Positions 36,820-45,259 of a DNA stretch of 64,000 bases are shown one piece after another. Below the pieces are notes generated by a model. That model had not been told where the DNA came from. It did no database searches and worked only from the letters and a program-made list of their open reading frames with translations. Both the position numbers and the translations under genes were made by a program. Origin of the DNA: Stutzerimonas xanthomarina DSM 18231 (GTDB lineage: Bacteria; Pseudomonadota; Gammaproteobacteria; Pseudomonadales; Pseudomonadaceae); contig NZ_FQXA01000005.1 of assembly GCF_900129835.1 (NCBI RefSeq), positions 248,001 to 312,000 on the forward strand. Reading direction: 5' to 3'. Numbering within the stretch: the first letter of the stretch is position 1; every line of letters begins with the position of its first letter.

Positions 36820-36945
36820 TCCGCCCGGCGGGCATGGTTCACAGAACCGTTGCTCCGATTTGACTTGAATTTGGTCGGGCTTAGAGTGTGTTGGCGGCGC
36901 ATGGAGTACCGCGTTGCTAATCCAATACTCATAAGGACGTGAACA

Positions 36946-37263
36946 ATGCTTAAGTCTTTGCTATCCGCATCAGTACTCGCTCTGCTCGCCAGCGTTTCCG
37001 TTGGCGCTTTCGCAGCACCCGCTAAGTCAGTTGAGTCGGTGAAAGTGGCCGCTGCCCAACACGCGGCGCCGATCAATCTCAATTCGGCAGATGCTGAAAC
37101 CCTGACACGTGAACTCAAGGGTATTGGCGCCACAAAGGCCAAGGCTATCGTCGTTTATCGGGACGCCCATGGTCCCTTCAGTTCGGTCGACGAGCTGCTC
37201 GAGGTCAAAGGAATAGGCGCGGCCACGTTAGAAAAAAATCGAGCCAAATTAAGCGTGAATTGA
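36946..37263 (+). CDS. ComEA-like helix-hairpin-helix protein
   Basis: 105 residues. Signal peptide to about FAA (residue 24), a short linker, then the HhH pair [19 protein letters not shown] and [19 protein letters not shown]. Such small periplasmic HhH proteins bind double-stranded DNA; in naturally transformable bacteria ComEA pulls DNA through the outer membrane. P. stutzeri is known for natural transformation, so this could be its ComEA, but short ComEA-like proteins of unknown role are also widespread in pseudomonads. Confidence 0.8.
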   Translation: MLKSLLSASVLALLASVSVGAFAAPAKSVESVKVAAAQHAAPINLNSADAETLTRELKGIGATKAKAIVVYRDAHGPFSSVDELLEVKGIGAATLEKNRAKLSVN

Positions 37264-37285
37264 TTAACCAAAACATGTTTTAACG

Positions 37286-37311
37286 AAACCGGTCATTAGA
37301 CCGGTTTTTTT
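37286..37311 (+). terminator. Rho-independent terminator after the ComEA-like gene
   Basis: Nine-base-pair stem AAACCGGTC/GACCGGTTT with an ATTA loop, running straight into a T-run. Confidence 0.9.
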
Positions 37312-37737
37312 ATGTCGAGAGCTTGCAGCGCAGGCGCCTTTTCCCGCCAATCGTTGGTGCTCGCTTTGGTTCGCAATGCCGGTTCGGCAGGAACGTGGTC
37401 TGGCTGACGTTGTCTTTGCTAGGGTGCTCAGTCAGCTTTGTCTACCTGTTTTCAGCGCTAATCGGCCTTAAAAAGGCGTTGACATGTTACGGTTATTCAC
37501 ATTGCTCAGCGCATAGCAGGAAAATTGCGCTCAACATGCCAAGCGAATCGCCGAATTTTTTTAAGTTGCTGATTTGCATAGCTTTATTTGCTTTGAACAA
37601 AAAGCCGCCGATCTGTTTGTAGGCCTTGCCGCGCGGGCGTTCCAGCCATTCATTCAGCAACTGTTCACAAGGTTATCCACAGGATCTGTGGATACTTCTC
37701 CGGATATTGGCAAAGCAGAGTTAAGGGGAGGCATTCG
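37312..37737. other. Gene-free region with AT-rich segment and DnaA boxes
   Basis: A 99-codon plus-strand frame at 37323-37622 has no ribosome binding site and mixed, Cys-rich content; I do not accept it. The part 37540-37620 is AT-rich, and an inverted DnaA-box pair follows at 37673-37695. The rest shows nothing I can name. Confidence 0.5.
37673..37695. promoter_or_regulatory. Inverted pair of DnaA boxes
   Basis: TTATCCACA (37673-37681), a perfect consensus DnaA box, five bases, then TGTGGATAC (37687-37695), the reverse orientation with one mismatch. Together they form the palindrome TATCCACA-N5-TGTGGATA. It lies about 40 bases upstream of the YkvA-like gene and just past an AT-rich segment. 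Binding by DnaA and any role are inferred. Confidence 0.55.
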
Positions 37738-38205
37738 ATGAAAACGCCTTGGAATTTCTTCAAGTACCTGCCGATGGCGCGAAGCGTTCTCGCACGTGGG
37801 CGGTTGCCCATGGTGCTGCTTGCGGTCGCGCGCAAGCGCTCGGCTCGTGGTGGCCTGATAAAGGGGCTACGAGAGGATCTTGGTCTGCTTCAAGCATTAT
37901 GCGTGGCCTGGTGGCGAGGTGAATATCGGCAGGTCAGCAGGCCTGCGCTGGTCGCTGCGGTCGCTGGCTTGTTGTATTTCCTGACCCCTATGGACGCCAT
38001 ACCAGACTGGATTCCAGGCCTTGGCTTCGTTGACGATCTGGCGGTACTGGGTTGGATAATCCGCAAATGGTCTGGCGAGCTGCAGGCATTTCGCACCTGG
38101 CGCGACAGCCAGCCAGCGGACGTCCGAGCGAGTATCGATCAGCTGCCTGCTGTGGATGAAGCAACGGACAGTCATGTCAGCGATGGGCGCAACGCCGAAC
38201 ACTAG
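37738..38205 (+). CDS. YkvA-family (DUF1232) membrane protein
   Basis: 155 residues, GGGGAGG ahead of the ATG. The DUF1232 core is LVAAVAGLLYFLTPMDAIPDWIPGLGFVDDLAVLGWIIRKW (about 70-110): a membrane helix followed by the family signature P.D..PD..P..G..DD. The basic N-terminus is likely cytoplasmic. Function unknown. DnaA boxes sit directly upstream. Confidence 0.85.
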   Translation: MKTPWNFFKYLPMARSVLARGRLPMVLLAVARKRSARGGLIKGLREDLGLLQALCVAWWRGEYRQVSRPALVAAVAGLLYFLTPMDAIPDWIPGLGFVDDLAVLGWIIRKWSGELQAFRTWRDSQPADVRASIDQLPAVDEATDSHVSDGRNAEH

Positions 38206-38346
38206 AAAAGGGATCGGATTAATCCTTTCGAATGGCCCGCCACCGCCGCCCTTCACTCTTTAGTGCGGCGTTCTGATGATGAATGAATTGCCGCCCGGAC
38301 TGTTAAGATCTCGCCTTGCAATTTGAGACTAGGGTCGGGGTAGTGA

Positions 38347-38673
38347 ATGAGTGTTCAGGTCATCATGCGGGACGGTTTGCCAGAATATGCTGTGCTGCCT
38401 TGGGAGGAATATCAGGCTCTACTGACCAGCGGGCATGACGCAAGCGTCGCAGTACCGGTGGAAGCGAGCACTCCGGGCACCTTACCGAAATTCAGTACGT
38501 TACTAGCGTTGCGAGAGGCCAAGGGGTTGAGTCAAGAGGCGCTGGCCCGCTTGGTGGGTATCAGTCCGGCTTACTTAGGCCTAATCGAGGGCGGCGAGCG
38601 CGATCCCGATAATGCTATACGTCGTGCACTGGCCCGCGCATTGGAGATTGAAGGATGGCAGCAGGAGGCGTAA
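38347..38673 (+). CDS. Cro/CI-type helix-turn-helix regulator
   Basis: 108 residues. The N-terminal 50 residues resemble the short antitoxin-like fold MSVQVIMRDGLPEYAVLPWEEYQALL. An XRE helix-turn-helix follows at about 50-105 (LLALREAKGLSQEALARLVGISPAYLGLIEGGERDPD). No toxin-like gene accompanies it. The stop overlaps the next gene by 19 bases, so the two are coupled. Its operator and target are not visible. Confidence 0.8.
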   Translation: MSVQVIMRDGLPEYAVLPWEEYQALLTSGHDASVAVPVEASTPGTLPKFSTLLALREAKGLSQEALARLVGISPAYLGLIEGGERDPDNAIRRALARALEIEGWQQEA

Positions 38674-39050
38674 CAGGCAGCGCAGCGTCGATTCGCATCA
38701 GCCGTCCGCACTGGCAGGCATTGTTGGTTGAGTTGGCTGAAGTCAGGCGACAGCGTCATCTGGTCACTTACCGTGCATTGATCGAACGGCTCCAGCTACC
38801 GGCGCCTGCCATGCAGACCTTAGCAGCCGCGCTGGAGCATTTGGCTGCGTTGGATGCTCGTGCTGATCGGCCGCTACGTAGCGCATTGGTGGTGAGTCAA
38901 GGTGCCAGTCGATTACCACGAACAGGCTTCTTCGAGTGTGCGACGCGCCTTGGGCGGTTTTCTGGTCCGGCAGATGGTTCGGCTGCCGCTTCCTGGCATG
39001 CCGGCGAAGTTGCACGAGTATTCGAATTTGATTATCCGGGGATTCCGTAA
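38655..39050 (+). CDS. Conserved hypothetical protein coupled to an HTH regulator
   Basis: 131 residues from ATG at 38655, overlapping the end of the HTH gene. No signal peptide or membrane helix. Contains RISRPHWQALLVELAEVRRQRHLVTYRALIERLQLP, a helical segment that could be a winged-helix, and later LRSALVVSQGASRLPRTGFFE. I recall similar proteins in other pseudomonads but no assigned function. It is directly followed by a Sel1 protein. Confidence 0.65.
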   Translation: MAAGGVTGSAASIRISRPHWQALLVELAEVRRQRHLVTYRALIERLQLPAPAMQTLAAALEHLAALDARADRPLRSALVVSQGASRLPRTGFFECATRLGRFSGPADGSAAASWHAGEVARVFEFDYPGIP

Positions 39051-39518
39051 ATGCTGAACGACATCCGGGCGCGAGTCGGTTATCTGCTTGCTCGCAAATT
39101 GATGAGCTCTCGACGGGTTGTTCAGCAACCGAAGATATGGCGTTGGATGGAAGGCCAGTTTTCGCGCATGGCTGCCATTGGTGACCCAAAAGCGCAGAGC
39201 TTTTATGGCCACATTCTGCTGTTTCGAGGTCAGGGATATGGCGCAAGACAAGAGGGGATACGTTTACTGCGCCTGGCTGCCGAGAAAGGCGATGCCAAGG
39301 CTGCTTACCAAATGGGTGTCATCAGCCTGGGCGAAGATGCGACTCACGGCCCAGACGGTGCTAAAGCTGCCCACTGGTGGAAACTTGCCGTCGAGGCCGG
39401 GCACCCCTTAGCTGCAGCCCGATTGGCTCAGCTGTACATGGCTGGGGGTCATGGGCTCACACGAGACACACAGCAGGCTGAACATTACAAAGCCAGCGCT
39501 GCGAGGCTCGGGCTCTGA
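39051..39518 (+). CDS. Sel1-repeat (tetratricopeptide-like) protein
   Basis: 155 residues, starting right after the preceding stop (TAA then ATG). Three Sel1-like repeats: AAIGDPKAQSFYGHILLFRG, GIRLLRLAAEKGDAKAAYQMG and KAAHWWKLAVEAGHPLAAARLAQLY. Such repeats bind other proteins. No signal peptide is clear, so it is probably cytoplasmic. Forms a three-gene unit with the HTH and hypothetical genes. Confidence 0.8.
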   Translation: MLNDIRARVGYLLARKLMSSRRVVQQPKIWRWMEGQFSRMAAIGDPKAQSFYGHILLFRGQGYGARQEGIRLLRLAAEKGDAKAAYQMGVISLGEDATHGPDGAKAAHWWKLAVEAGHPLAAARLAQLYMAGGHGLTRDTQQAEHYKASAARLGL

Positions 39519-39866
39519 TTTCCCTACGGTTGAGATAGAGCGTTCTGTTTGTTCATGCGGCAGCCTGTCTACTCTTTGATCTAGTGCCTGGCTTCGAACG
39601 CCCGCGAGGCACGGCCAACCCAGCGGAATTTGGGCTTGCTACACGTGGCCGTTGCGGTCGATGAACACCCGAAATCAGCGGTTTCGACCTTAGCTAATGT
39701 CCGCTGTTCTGGTGCGCCATAACGGGTGGCGCAGGTATCGTTCATTCATCCAATCTTCGTCAGGTAGCACAGCTGCTCATTTCGCCCGCTAGTGGCGCGA
39801 TGTGAAGATGTCTAACCAGGGCTGACATCCGTACAATGCGGCCTTTTTTCAGTTGGGTCGTTTCTG
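39519..39866. other. Intergenic region upstream of dusC
   Basis: 348 bases with no supported gene. Near its end TACAAT (39832-39837) followed by GCGGCC looks like a -10 with a GC-rich discriminator, similar to the alaS promoter; no clear -35. Confidence 0.4.
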
Positions 39867-40841
39867 ATGCAGATCGCCTTGGCGCCTATGGAAGGGCTCG
39901 TTGATGACATCCTGCGCGACGTTCTCACCGGTGTTGGCGGCGTCGACTGGTGCGTGACCGAGTTCATTCGGGTGTCGGATCGGCTATTACCGGCGTCCAG
40001 CTTTCACAGGCTTGCGCCTGAGCTTCAAAATGGCGCCGCGACTCGCGCAGGCACACCGTTGCGTGTGCAGTTGCTGGGCTCCGATCCTCTTTGTTTGGCT
40101 GATAATGCAGCCTTCGCTTGCAGCCTTGGCGCACCGGCCATCGACCTCAACTTCGGCTGCCCGGCCAAGACCGTCAACAAGTCTCGCGGCGGCGCCATTC
40201 TGCTCAACGAGCCAGAACTCCTGCATTCCATTCTCAGCGAGGTCCGTAAGGCGGTACCGGCGGCTATTCCCGTCACCGCCAAGATGCGCCTGGGTTTCGA
40301 CAGCAAGGATGGTGCGCTCGATTGCGCCCGTGCGCTGGCTGACGGCGGTGCAGCGCAACTGGTGGTACATGCGCGGACCAAGGTCGAGGGATACAAGCCG
40401 CCAGCGCACTGGGAATGGGTGGCTAGGGTCAAGGATGTAGTCGATGTGCCGGTGTTCGCCAATGGTGATATCTGGTCGGTGGATGACTGGCGCCGTTGCC
40501 GTGAAGTCAGTGGCGTCGAGAACATCATGCTCGGACGCGGGCTGGTCTGTCGGCCGGATCTCGCCCGGCAGATCGAGGCGGCAAAAGCCGGTGAGCTGCT
40601 CGAGCCGATAAGCTGGGATGCTCTGCAACCGCTTCTGGCTGATTTCTGGAGGCAGGCGCGCCGCAAGATGTCTCCGCGCTATGCACCCGGCCGCTTCAAG
40701 CAGTGGATATCTCTGCTGACACGTACCTATCCGCAGGCCGTGACGATGTTCGCTCAGGTGCGTCGGGAAAACGATTGCGAGCGGCTCGATGCATTGCTGG
40801 GGCTCGACGTCAACGCGCCGGGTTTCAAGGCGGCGATCTAA
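39867..40841 (+). CDS. dusC: tRNA-dihydrouridine(16) synthase DusC
   Basis: 324 residues. FMN-binding TIM barrel starting [19 protein letters not shown], with catalytic Cys98 in [17 protein letters not shown], the R/H substrate residues in [11 protein letters not shown], and a C-terminal helical tRNA-binding domain. MEGLVD and [12 protein letters not shown] are the DusC type (U16). It reduces uridine in the D loop using NADPH. Confidence 0.93.
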   Translation: MQIALAPMEGLVDDILRDVLTGVGGVDWCVTEFIRVSDRLLPASSFHRLAPELQNGAATRAGTPLRVQLLGSDPLCLADNAAFACSLGAPAIDLNFGCPAKTVNKSRGGAILLNEPELLHSILSEVRKAVPAAIPVTAKMRLGFDSKDGALDCARALADGGAAQLVVHARTKVEGYKPPAHWEWVARVKDVVDVPVFANGDIWSVDDWRRCREVSGVENIMLGRGLVCRPDLARQIEAAKAGELLEPISWDALQPLLADFWRQARRKMSPRYAPGRFKQWISLLTRTYPQAVTMFAQVRRENDCERLDALLGLDVNAPGFKAAI

Positions 40842-40847
40842 TGTCCG

Positions 40848-41594
40848 TCAGCGTCCACCACTGACATCCAGCAGGGCACCGCTTGTGTAGCTGGCCTTGC
40901 CGCTCGCCAGCCAAAGAATTGCTTCGGCTACCTCGTTCGCTTCACCGCCTCGGCCCATGGGCACGCTGCTCTTCACGCGCTCGATGCGATCGGGCTCGCC
41001 ACCGCTGGCGTGAATATCGGTATGGATCACGCCAGGCCGTACGGCATTGACCCGAATGCCTTCGGTGGCGACTTCCTTGGCCAGCCCGAGGGTCATGCTG
41101 TCTATCGCGCCCTTGGCGGCTGCATAGTCGATGTACTCATTGGGTGCGCCGAGTTTGGCCGCGATCGATGAAATGTTGATGATGGCGCCGCCGATACCGC
41201 CGTGACGAGTCGACATGCGCTTGACCGCCTCGCGGGCGCAGAGAAAGCTGCCAAATACGTTGACCGCGAATACCCGTTCCAAACGCGCTTTGTCCATGTT
41301 CTCCAGGCGCATCTGAGGTTCGAGCATACCGGCGTTGTTCACCAGCACGTCGAGCCTGCCGAATTCGGCATCAACGGCTTCGAACAAGCGGGCAACTTGC
41401 GATTCGTCCGCCACATCCGCCTCGATAGCAATTGCTCGCACGCCATGGCTGCGCAGTTCGTTCAGTAGGTGGTCGGCTGCATCCTGACGCTGTCGAAAGT
41501 TCAGGCACAACGCGTAACCTTCAGCCGCTGCAAGCCTCGCTGTGGCAGCACCAATGCCTCGGCTGGCGCCTGTTATCAACATCACTTTCGGCAT
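40848..41594 (-). CDS. SDR-family NAD(P)-dependent oxidoreductase
   Basis: 248 residues. Classical short-chain dehydrogenase: cofactor loop TGASRGIG (8-15), NNAG (86-89), catalytic Ser143 in INISSIAAK and Tyr157-x3-Lys161 in DYAAAKGA, and C-terminal GALLDVSGGR. NADP is suggested by Arg12 and Arg34/36. The substrate cannot be inferred; glucose-1-dehydrogenase-like SDRs look like this. Convergent with dusC. Confidence 0.9.
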   Translation of the reverse strand: MPKVMLITGASRGIGAATARLAAAEGYALCLNFRQRQDAADHLLNELRSHGVRAIAIEADVADESQVARLFEAVDAEFGRLDVLVNNAGMLEPQMRLENMDKARLERVFAVNVFGSFLCAREAVKRMSTRHGGIGGAIINISSIAAKLGAPNEYIDYAAAKGAIDSMTLGLAKEVATEGIRVNAVRPGVIHTDIHASGGEPDRIERVKSSVPMGRGGEANEVAEAILWLASGKASYTSGALLDVSGGR

Positions 41595-41615
41595 GGAAAA
41601 TCCTCGACGAACGGT

Positions 41616-41643
41616 CTTGAAAATAAGCGAGAGGCACCTATCT
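41616..41643 (+). promoter_or_regulatory. Candidate sigma-32 promoter of hsp20
   Basis: CTTGAAA (41616-41622), a perfect heat-shock -35, a 13-base spacer, then ACCTATCT (41636-41643), five of seven defined positions of the CCCCATNT -10. A start near 41650 would leave a 60-base leader. Confidence 0.55.
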
Positions 41644-41649
41644 AGGGCA

Positions 41650-41710
41650 TCACAGGATGCCGAATTCGGGTCCTGTATGAACCACTCGCTGAATATCAGG
41701 AGATAGCAAA
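41650..41710 (+). promoter_or_regulatory. ROSE-like RNA thermometer candidate in the hsp20 leader
   Basis: First hairpin: ACAGGA (41651-41656) with TCCTGT. A second one near the start pairs TCGCT (41686-41690), which fits the UYGCU anti-Shine-Dalgarno motif of ROSE elements, with AGGA of the ribosome binding site AGGAG (41698-41702). ROSE elements of ibpA-type genes melt on heating. Secondary structure was judged by eye. Confidence 0.5.
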
Positions 41711-42154
41711 ATGACTAGTTTTTCGATGGCCCCACTGTTTCGTCAGTCTGTTGGATTCGATCGCTTCAACGATCTGTTCGAGTCTGCGCTGCGCAATGAT
41801 GCAAACGGCTCGTTCCCACCCTATAACGTGGAAAAGCACGGTGATGACCAGTATCGGATCATCGTAGCAGCGGCAGGCTTCCACGAGTCCGATCTGGAGC
41901 TGCAAGTCGAGCGAGGCGTGTTAACGGTGAGCGGCGGCAAGCGTGACAACGGTAGCGAAAACGTTACCTACCTGCACCAGGGCATTGCCCAGCGGGCATT
42001 CAAGCTCTCGTTCCGCCTCGCGGATCATATAGAGGTAAAAGGTGCCGCGTTGAACAACGGGCTTCTCAGCATCGAGCTCGAGCGGATAGTGCCGGAGGAG
42101 GCGAAGCCCAAGCGCATCCCAATCAACGGCGAGCGTTTGGCGCTGGAGAGCTGA
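41711..42154 (+). CDS. Small heat-shock protein Hsp20/IbpA family
   Basis: 147 residues. The alpha-crystallin domain spans about 38-125 (PYNVEKHGDDQYRIIVAAAGFHESDLELQVERGVLTVSG), with the conserved A.L.NG.L.I motif as AALNNGLLSIEL. N-terminal MTSFSMAPLFRQSVGFDRF is the IbpA-type start, and the IPI motif at 138-140 (KRIPINGE) is present. ATP-independent holdase. Heat control is suggested by the promoter and leader. Confidence 0.96.
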   Translation: MTSFSMAPLFRQSVGFDRFNDLFESALRNDANGSFPPYNVEKHGDDQYRIIVAAAGFHESDLELQVERGVLTVSGGKRDNGSENVTYLHQGIAQRAFKLSFRLADHIEVKGAALNNGLLSIELERIVPEEAKPKRIPINGERLALES

Positions 42155-42178
42155 TGAGAGCAAACAGCGCTTAGCACG

Positions 42179-42226
42179 AAGGAAACCCCACCGAAGAATT
42201 TTGCGCTGTGGGGTTTCCTTTTTTTT
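42179..42226 (+). terminator. Rho-independent terminator after hsp20
   Basis: Thirteen-base-pair perfect stem AAGGAAACCCCAC/GTGGGGTTTCCTT with a 16-base loop, running into T8. Ends close to the convergent stop of the GGDEF-EAL gene. Confidence 0.92.
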
Positions 42227-42240
42227 CAGGCAGAACCCGT

Positions 42241-45138
42241 TCAGCCGGCCAGATGGGCTGCCAGCAGCTTTCCGAAATCCGCCAGTGGAAGAGGATGACT
42301 GAATAAATATCCCTGATACAGGTAGCAGCCCTGCGCTTGAAGCAGGTCAAGCTGTGCCTGTTGTTCGACACCTTCAGCGATCACTTCCAGCCCGAGGCTT
42401 CGCGCCATTGCGACGATGGCGCGAATGATCTCGGCGTCGTTTGGATCGTCCAGCGCATCGCGAACGAACGACTGATCGATCTTGAGGACATCCACCGGCA
42501 GTCGCTTCAGATAGGTGAGCGAAGAGTAGCCGGTACCGAAATCGTCCATGGCGAAGCTCACACCGTGCCGGCAGAGGCGGCGCATCTTGGCTATGGTGTC
42601 GTCCAGGTTCTGGATCACGATGCCTTCGGTAATTTCCAGCTTGATCATCGTATGAGGGAGCTCGGCAGCCTTGAGCGCTTCGAGAATCCGGTCGACGAAC
42701 TCGTTCTGGCGGAACTGGCGAGGACTGATGTTTACGCAGAGGCTGAAACTGTCTGAATTAACGAATCCGCTGGCCAATAGCGATGCGGCGATGCGACAGG
42801 CCTCCGTAATGACCCAGTTGCCCACCTCGACGATCAGGCCGCTTTCCTCGAGCACGTCGATGAATTGAGCCGGCGAACGCGCGCCATCCTCGGGATGCTG
42901 CCAGCGCAGCAGGACCTCGGCGCCGACCACCCTGGCGGAGCGCGCGTCGACTTGCGGTTGGAGGTGCAGCTCGAATTCGTTGCGTTGCAGTGCCAGGCGC
43001 AGTTCGCTTTCGAGCCGCAGGCGTGCGCTGGCGGCCTGTTGCATGGTGGTGCGGAAGAGCTGTATTGCGTTGCGTCCAGCGTCCTTGGCTCGATACAGGG
43101 CAATGTCGGCTCGCTTGAGCAGATCCGCAGGTGTCTCGCCGTGATCCGGCATCAGGGCGATGCCGATGCTGGGTGTCACCTGCAGCCTGTTGCCTTCGTA
43201 CATCATGGGTTCCGCGAGAAGGGTGCGCAGCTTTTCCGCAACCTGGCGGACATGACGGGTCACTTCGGAGCGTTTGCCAGTCAAGCCGGTCAGCAGCACA
43301 ACGAATTCGTCGCCTCCCAGGCGGGCAACTGTATCTTCCTGACGAATGCTGGCTTCGAGGCGAGCCGTGATCATTTTCAGGACCGCGTCCCCGACGGGAT
43401 GGCCGAGCGAATCATTGATGTGCTTGAAGTGGTCAAGGTCGAGAAACAACAAGGCACCACGAAGGTTGTGTCGTTTGTGCAGCGCCGCTTGCTGGGTCAG
43501 ACGGTCCATCAACAGCGTACGGTTGGGCAGGTTCGTCAGCGGGTCGTGATAGGCCAGGTGATGGATCTGCGCGTGGGCTGCCTTGAGCTGGCTGATGTCC
43601 CGCGCAGATAGCAACAGGCAGTCAGTGCCGTTCAGCTCGATCGGCTCTACCGATACTTCTATCTGCTTGAGCCGCCCGTGACGATCCTGGCCGACTATCT
43701 CCCAGTTGGTCACCCGCCCGTCACGTTCAAGTCGCTCAAGAATTTCCTGCCGCTGCGTGCTCGGCCAGACGCCCAACTCGGAAGAGGTCCTGCCGATTGC
43801 TTCTTCCGGACGGTAGCCAGAGAGGCGGTGGAAGCCTTCGTTGACTTCGATGAACCGTCCTGTGCTGCGCTCGCTGATGATGATGGCGTCAGGGCTTGAA
43901 TGAAACGCTTTGGCGAACTTGATCTCGCTGGCTTTCAGCGCTGCCTCGGCCTGTTGCCGTTTGGTGATGTCGCGAAAAGTGGTGACGATGCACAGCCGAC
44001 GGTCGACACGAATGAATCGGCTGGAAACCACACAGGTGACGATCTGTCCTGTCCGGGTGCGGAACTGGGCTTCGGCGTTCTCCAGCCGCTGATCACGCAT
44101 CAATTGCTCGTACAGTGACGTTCGCTGCCGCTCGTCTCGCCAGATACCAATTTCAGGCGCTGAGCGCCCGATGATGTCGGCACTCCCCCAGCCAAACACG
44201 ATGCTGAAGCTCGGGTTGATCTCTATGAAAACCCCGTCGCGGATGCGGGACAGGGAGATCGGGTCCGGGCTGCCCTGGAACAAAGCCGAGAATTTCGCTT
44301 CCGATGCCGCCAGGTGTTGCTGGCGCAGGACCCGTTCGGTAGCGTCGATGATGATCCCCGCCATGCGCAAGGGCGCGCCATGCTCGTCCCGGTAGAGTTT
44401 AGCGGTGCTTTCAAGGTGTCGAATCGTGCCGTCTGGATGGATGGCATGATAAGTCGCCTGATAGGTCTGCCGGCGCCCGGCGAGGAGGTCGCTGTATGCC
44501 GAGCGCATGGTTTTGCGGTCGTTCGCCGCGACACTGCGGAAAAACTCACGAAACGACCCGTCGAATGGGCCATCTATCAGGCCTTGCAACTCGGAGGCCC
44601 TGGAGGAGGCATAGAGCCGGTCGCTTGGAATGTGCCATTCCCAATTGCCCAACTCTGCGGAGGCCAGAGCCAACTCAAGGCGCTCCTGGCTGTCTTCCAG
44701 CGCCTGCGCCTGGGTGTGCTGGTTGGTGATGTCGCGGATGACACCAACTAGAATCGTGGTGCCATCGTCACTGATCTGCCGTTGTCCATCGATCTCCAGC
44801 CACCGCACGCTCGCGTCTGGCCAGTAGACGCGATGACGAAAACTGAAACGCGTTTTGGTCCCGGCGAGTACCGAGCATGCGGCGGCTTCGATGTGCGGAC
44901 GGTCCTCCGCGACGACGAGATTCAGATACTGATCTGCGGAAAGTTCGGCGAGTGGGCTGCTCCGTCCGAACAATTTCCACGTACCGAGCGACCAGTGCAG
45001 GGTGCCCCGTCGAACATCCCAGGACCATAGGCCGAGCCCCGCCCCATCTAGCACGGATAACAGGCGAGCAACGTCTTGCCATGGTTTGGGGGGCGCTGCG
45101 CTTGGTGCGGGCTCGGGCTTGGCGTCAGGCGGCAACAT
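42241..45138 (-). CDS. PAS(x4)-GGDEF-EAL c-di-GMP turnover protein
   Basis: 965 residues, no membrane helix. Four PAS/PAC units (roughly 25-140, 150-275, 280-400, 405-525), a GGDEF domain with intact ARLGGDEF and an inhibitory I site RQED five residues ahead of it, and an EAL domain. The EAL domain keeps its main residues: EVLLRW (EVL instead of EAL), NISPRQF, EITEG, DDFGTGYSSL, LKID and AEGVE. Both synthesis and hydrolysis of c-di-GMP look possible, set by signals at the PAS domains. No neighbour shows the signal. The architecture is MorA/RbdA-like but without their membrane helices. Confidence 0.95.
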   Translation of the reverse strand: MLPPDAKPEPAPSAAPPKPWQDVARLLSVLDGAGLGLWSWDVRRGTLHWSLGTWKLFGRSSPLAELSADQYLNLVVAEDRPHIEAAACSVLAGTKTRFSFRHRVYWPDASVRWLEIDGQRQISDDGTTILVGVIRDITNQHTQAQALEDSQERLELALASAELGNWEWHIPSDRLYASSRASELQGLIDGPFDGSFREFFRSVAANDRKTMRSAYSDLLAGRRQTYQATYHAIHPDGTIRHLESTAKLYRDEHGAPLRMAGIIIDATERVLRQQHLAASEAKFSALFQGSPDPISLSRIRDGVFIEINPSFSIVFGWGSADIIGRSAPEIGIWRDERQRTSLYEQLMRDQRLENAEAQFRTRTGQIVTCVVSSRFIRVDRRLCIVTTFRDITKRQQAEAALKASEIKFAKAFHSSPDAIIISERSTGRFIEVNEGFHRLSGYRPEEAIGRTSSELGVWPSTQRQEILERLERDGRVTNWEIVGQDRHGRLKQIEVSVEPIELNGTDCLLLSARDISQLKAAHAQIHHLAYHDPLTNLPNRTLLMDRLTQQAALHKRHNLRGALLFLDLDHFKHINDSLGHPVGDAVLKMITARLEASIRQEDTVARLGGDEFVVLLTGLTGKRSEVTRHVRQVAEKLRTLLAEPMMYEGNRLQVTPSIGIALMPDHGETPADLLKRADIALYRAKDAGRNAIQLFRTTMQQAASARLRLESELRLALQRNEFELHLQPQVDARSARVVGAEVLLRWQHPEDGARSPAQFIDVLEESGLIVEVGNWVITEACRIAASLLASGFVNSDSFSLCVNISPRQFRQNEFVDRILEALKAAELPHTMIKLEITEGIVIQNLDDTIAKMRRLCRHGVSFAMDDFGTGYSSLTYLKRLPVDVLKIDQSFVRDALDDPNDAEIIRAIVAMARSLGLEVIAEGVEQQAQLDLLQAQGCYLYQGYLFSHPLPLADFGKLLAAHLAG

Positions 45139-45259
45139 GAGCGGCCTTGGTGGGCTGGTTCAGCTGAAGGTATCGATAGCAGGCGATGCTCATGGCTCTC
45201 TTTGATCTTTTTAGTTATGCGGCGAACTTATCCGTAGCTGATCGTAAAGTGCAAGTCAC

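Noticed and set aside
37323-37622. 99-codon frame after the ComEA-like gene
   Set aside because: Starts right after a terminator without a ribosome binding site or promoter; composition looks random.
37540-37695. DnaA boxes taken as the chromosomal replication origin
   Set aside because: No dnaA, rpmH, gidA or parAB genes nearby and only two boxes; Pseudomonas oriC lies next to dnaA.
38347-39050. Toxin-antitoxin pair made of the HTH gene and its overlapping partner
   Set aside because: The partner shows no toxin fold that I recognise and the gene order plus the Sel1 gene does not fit known systems.
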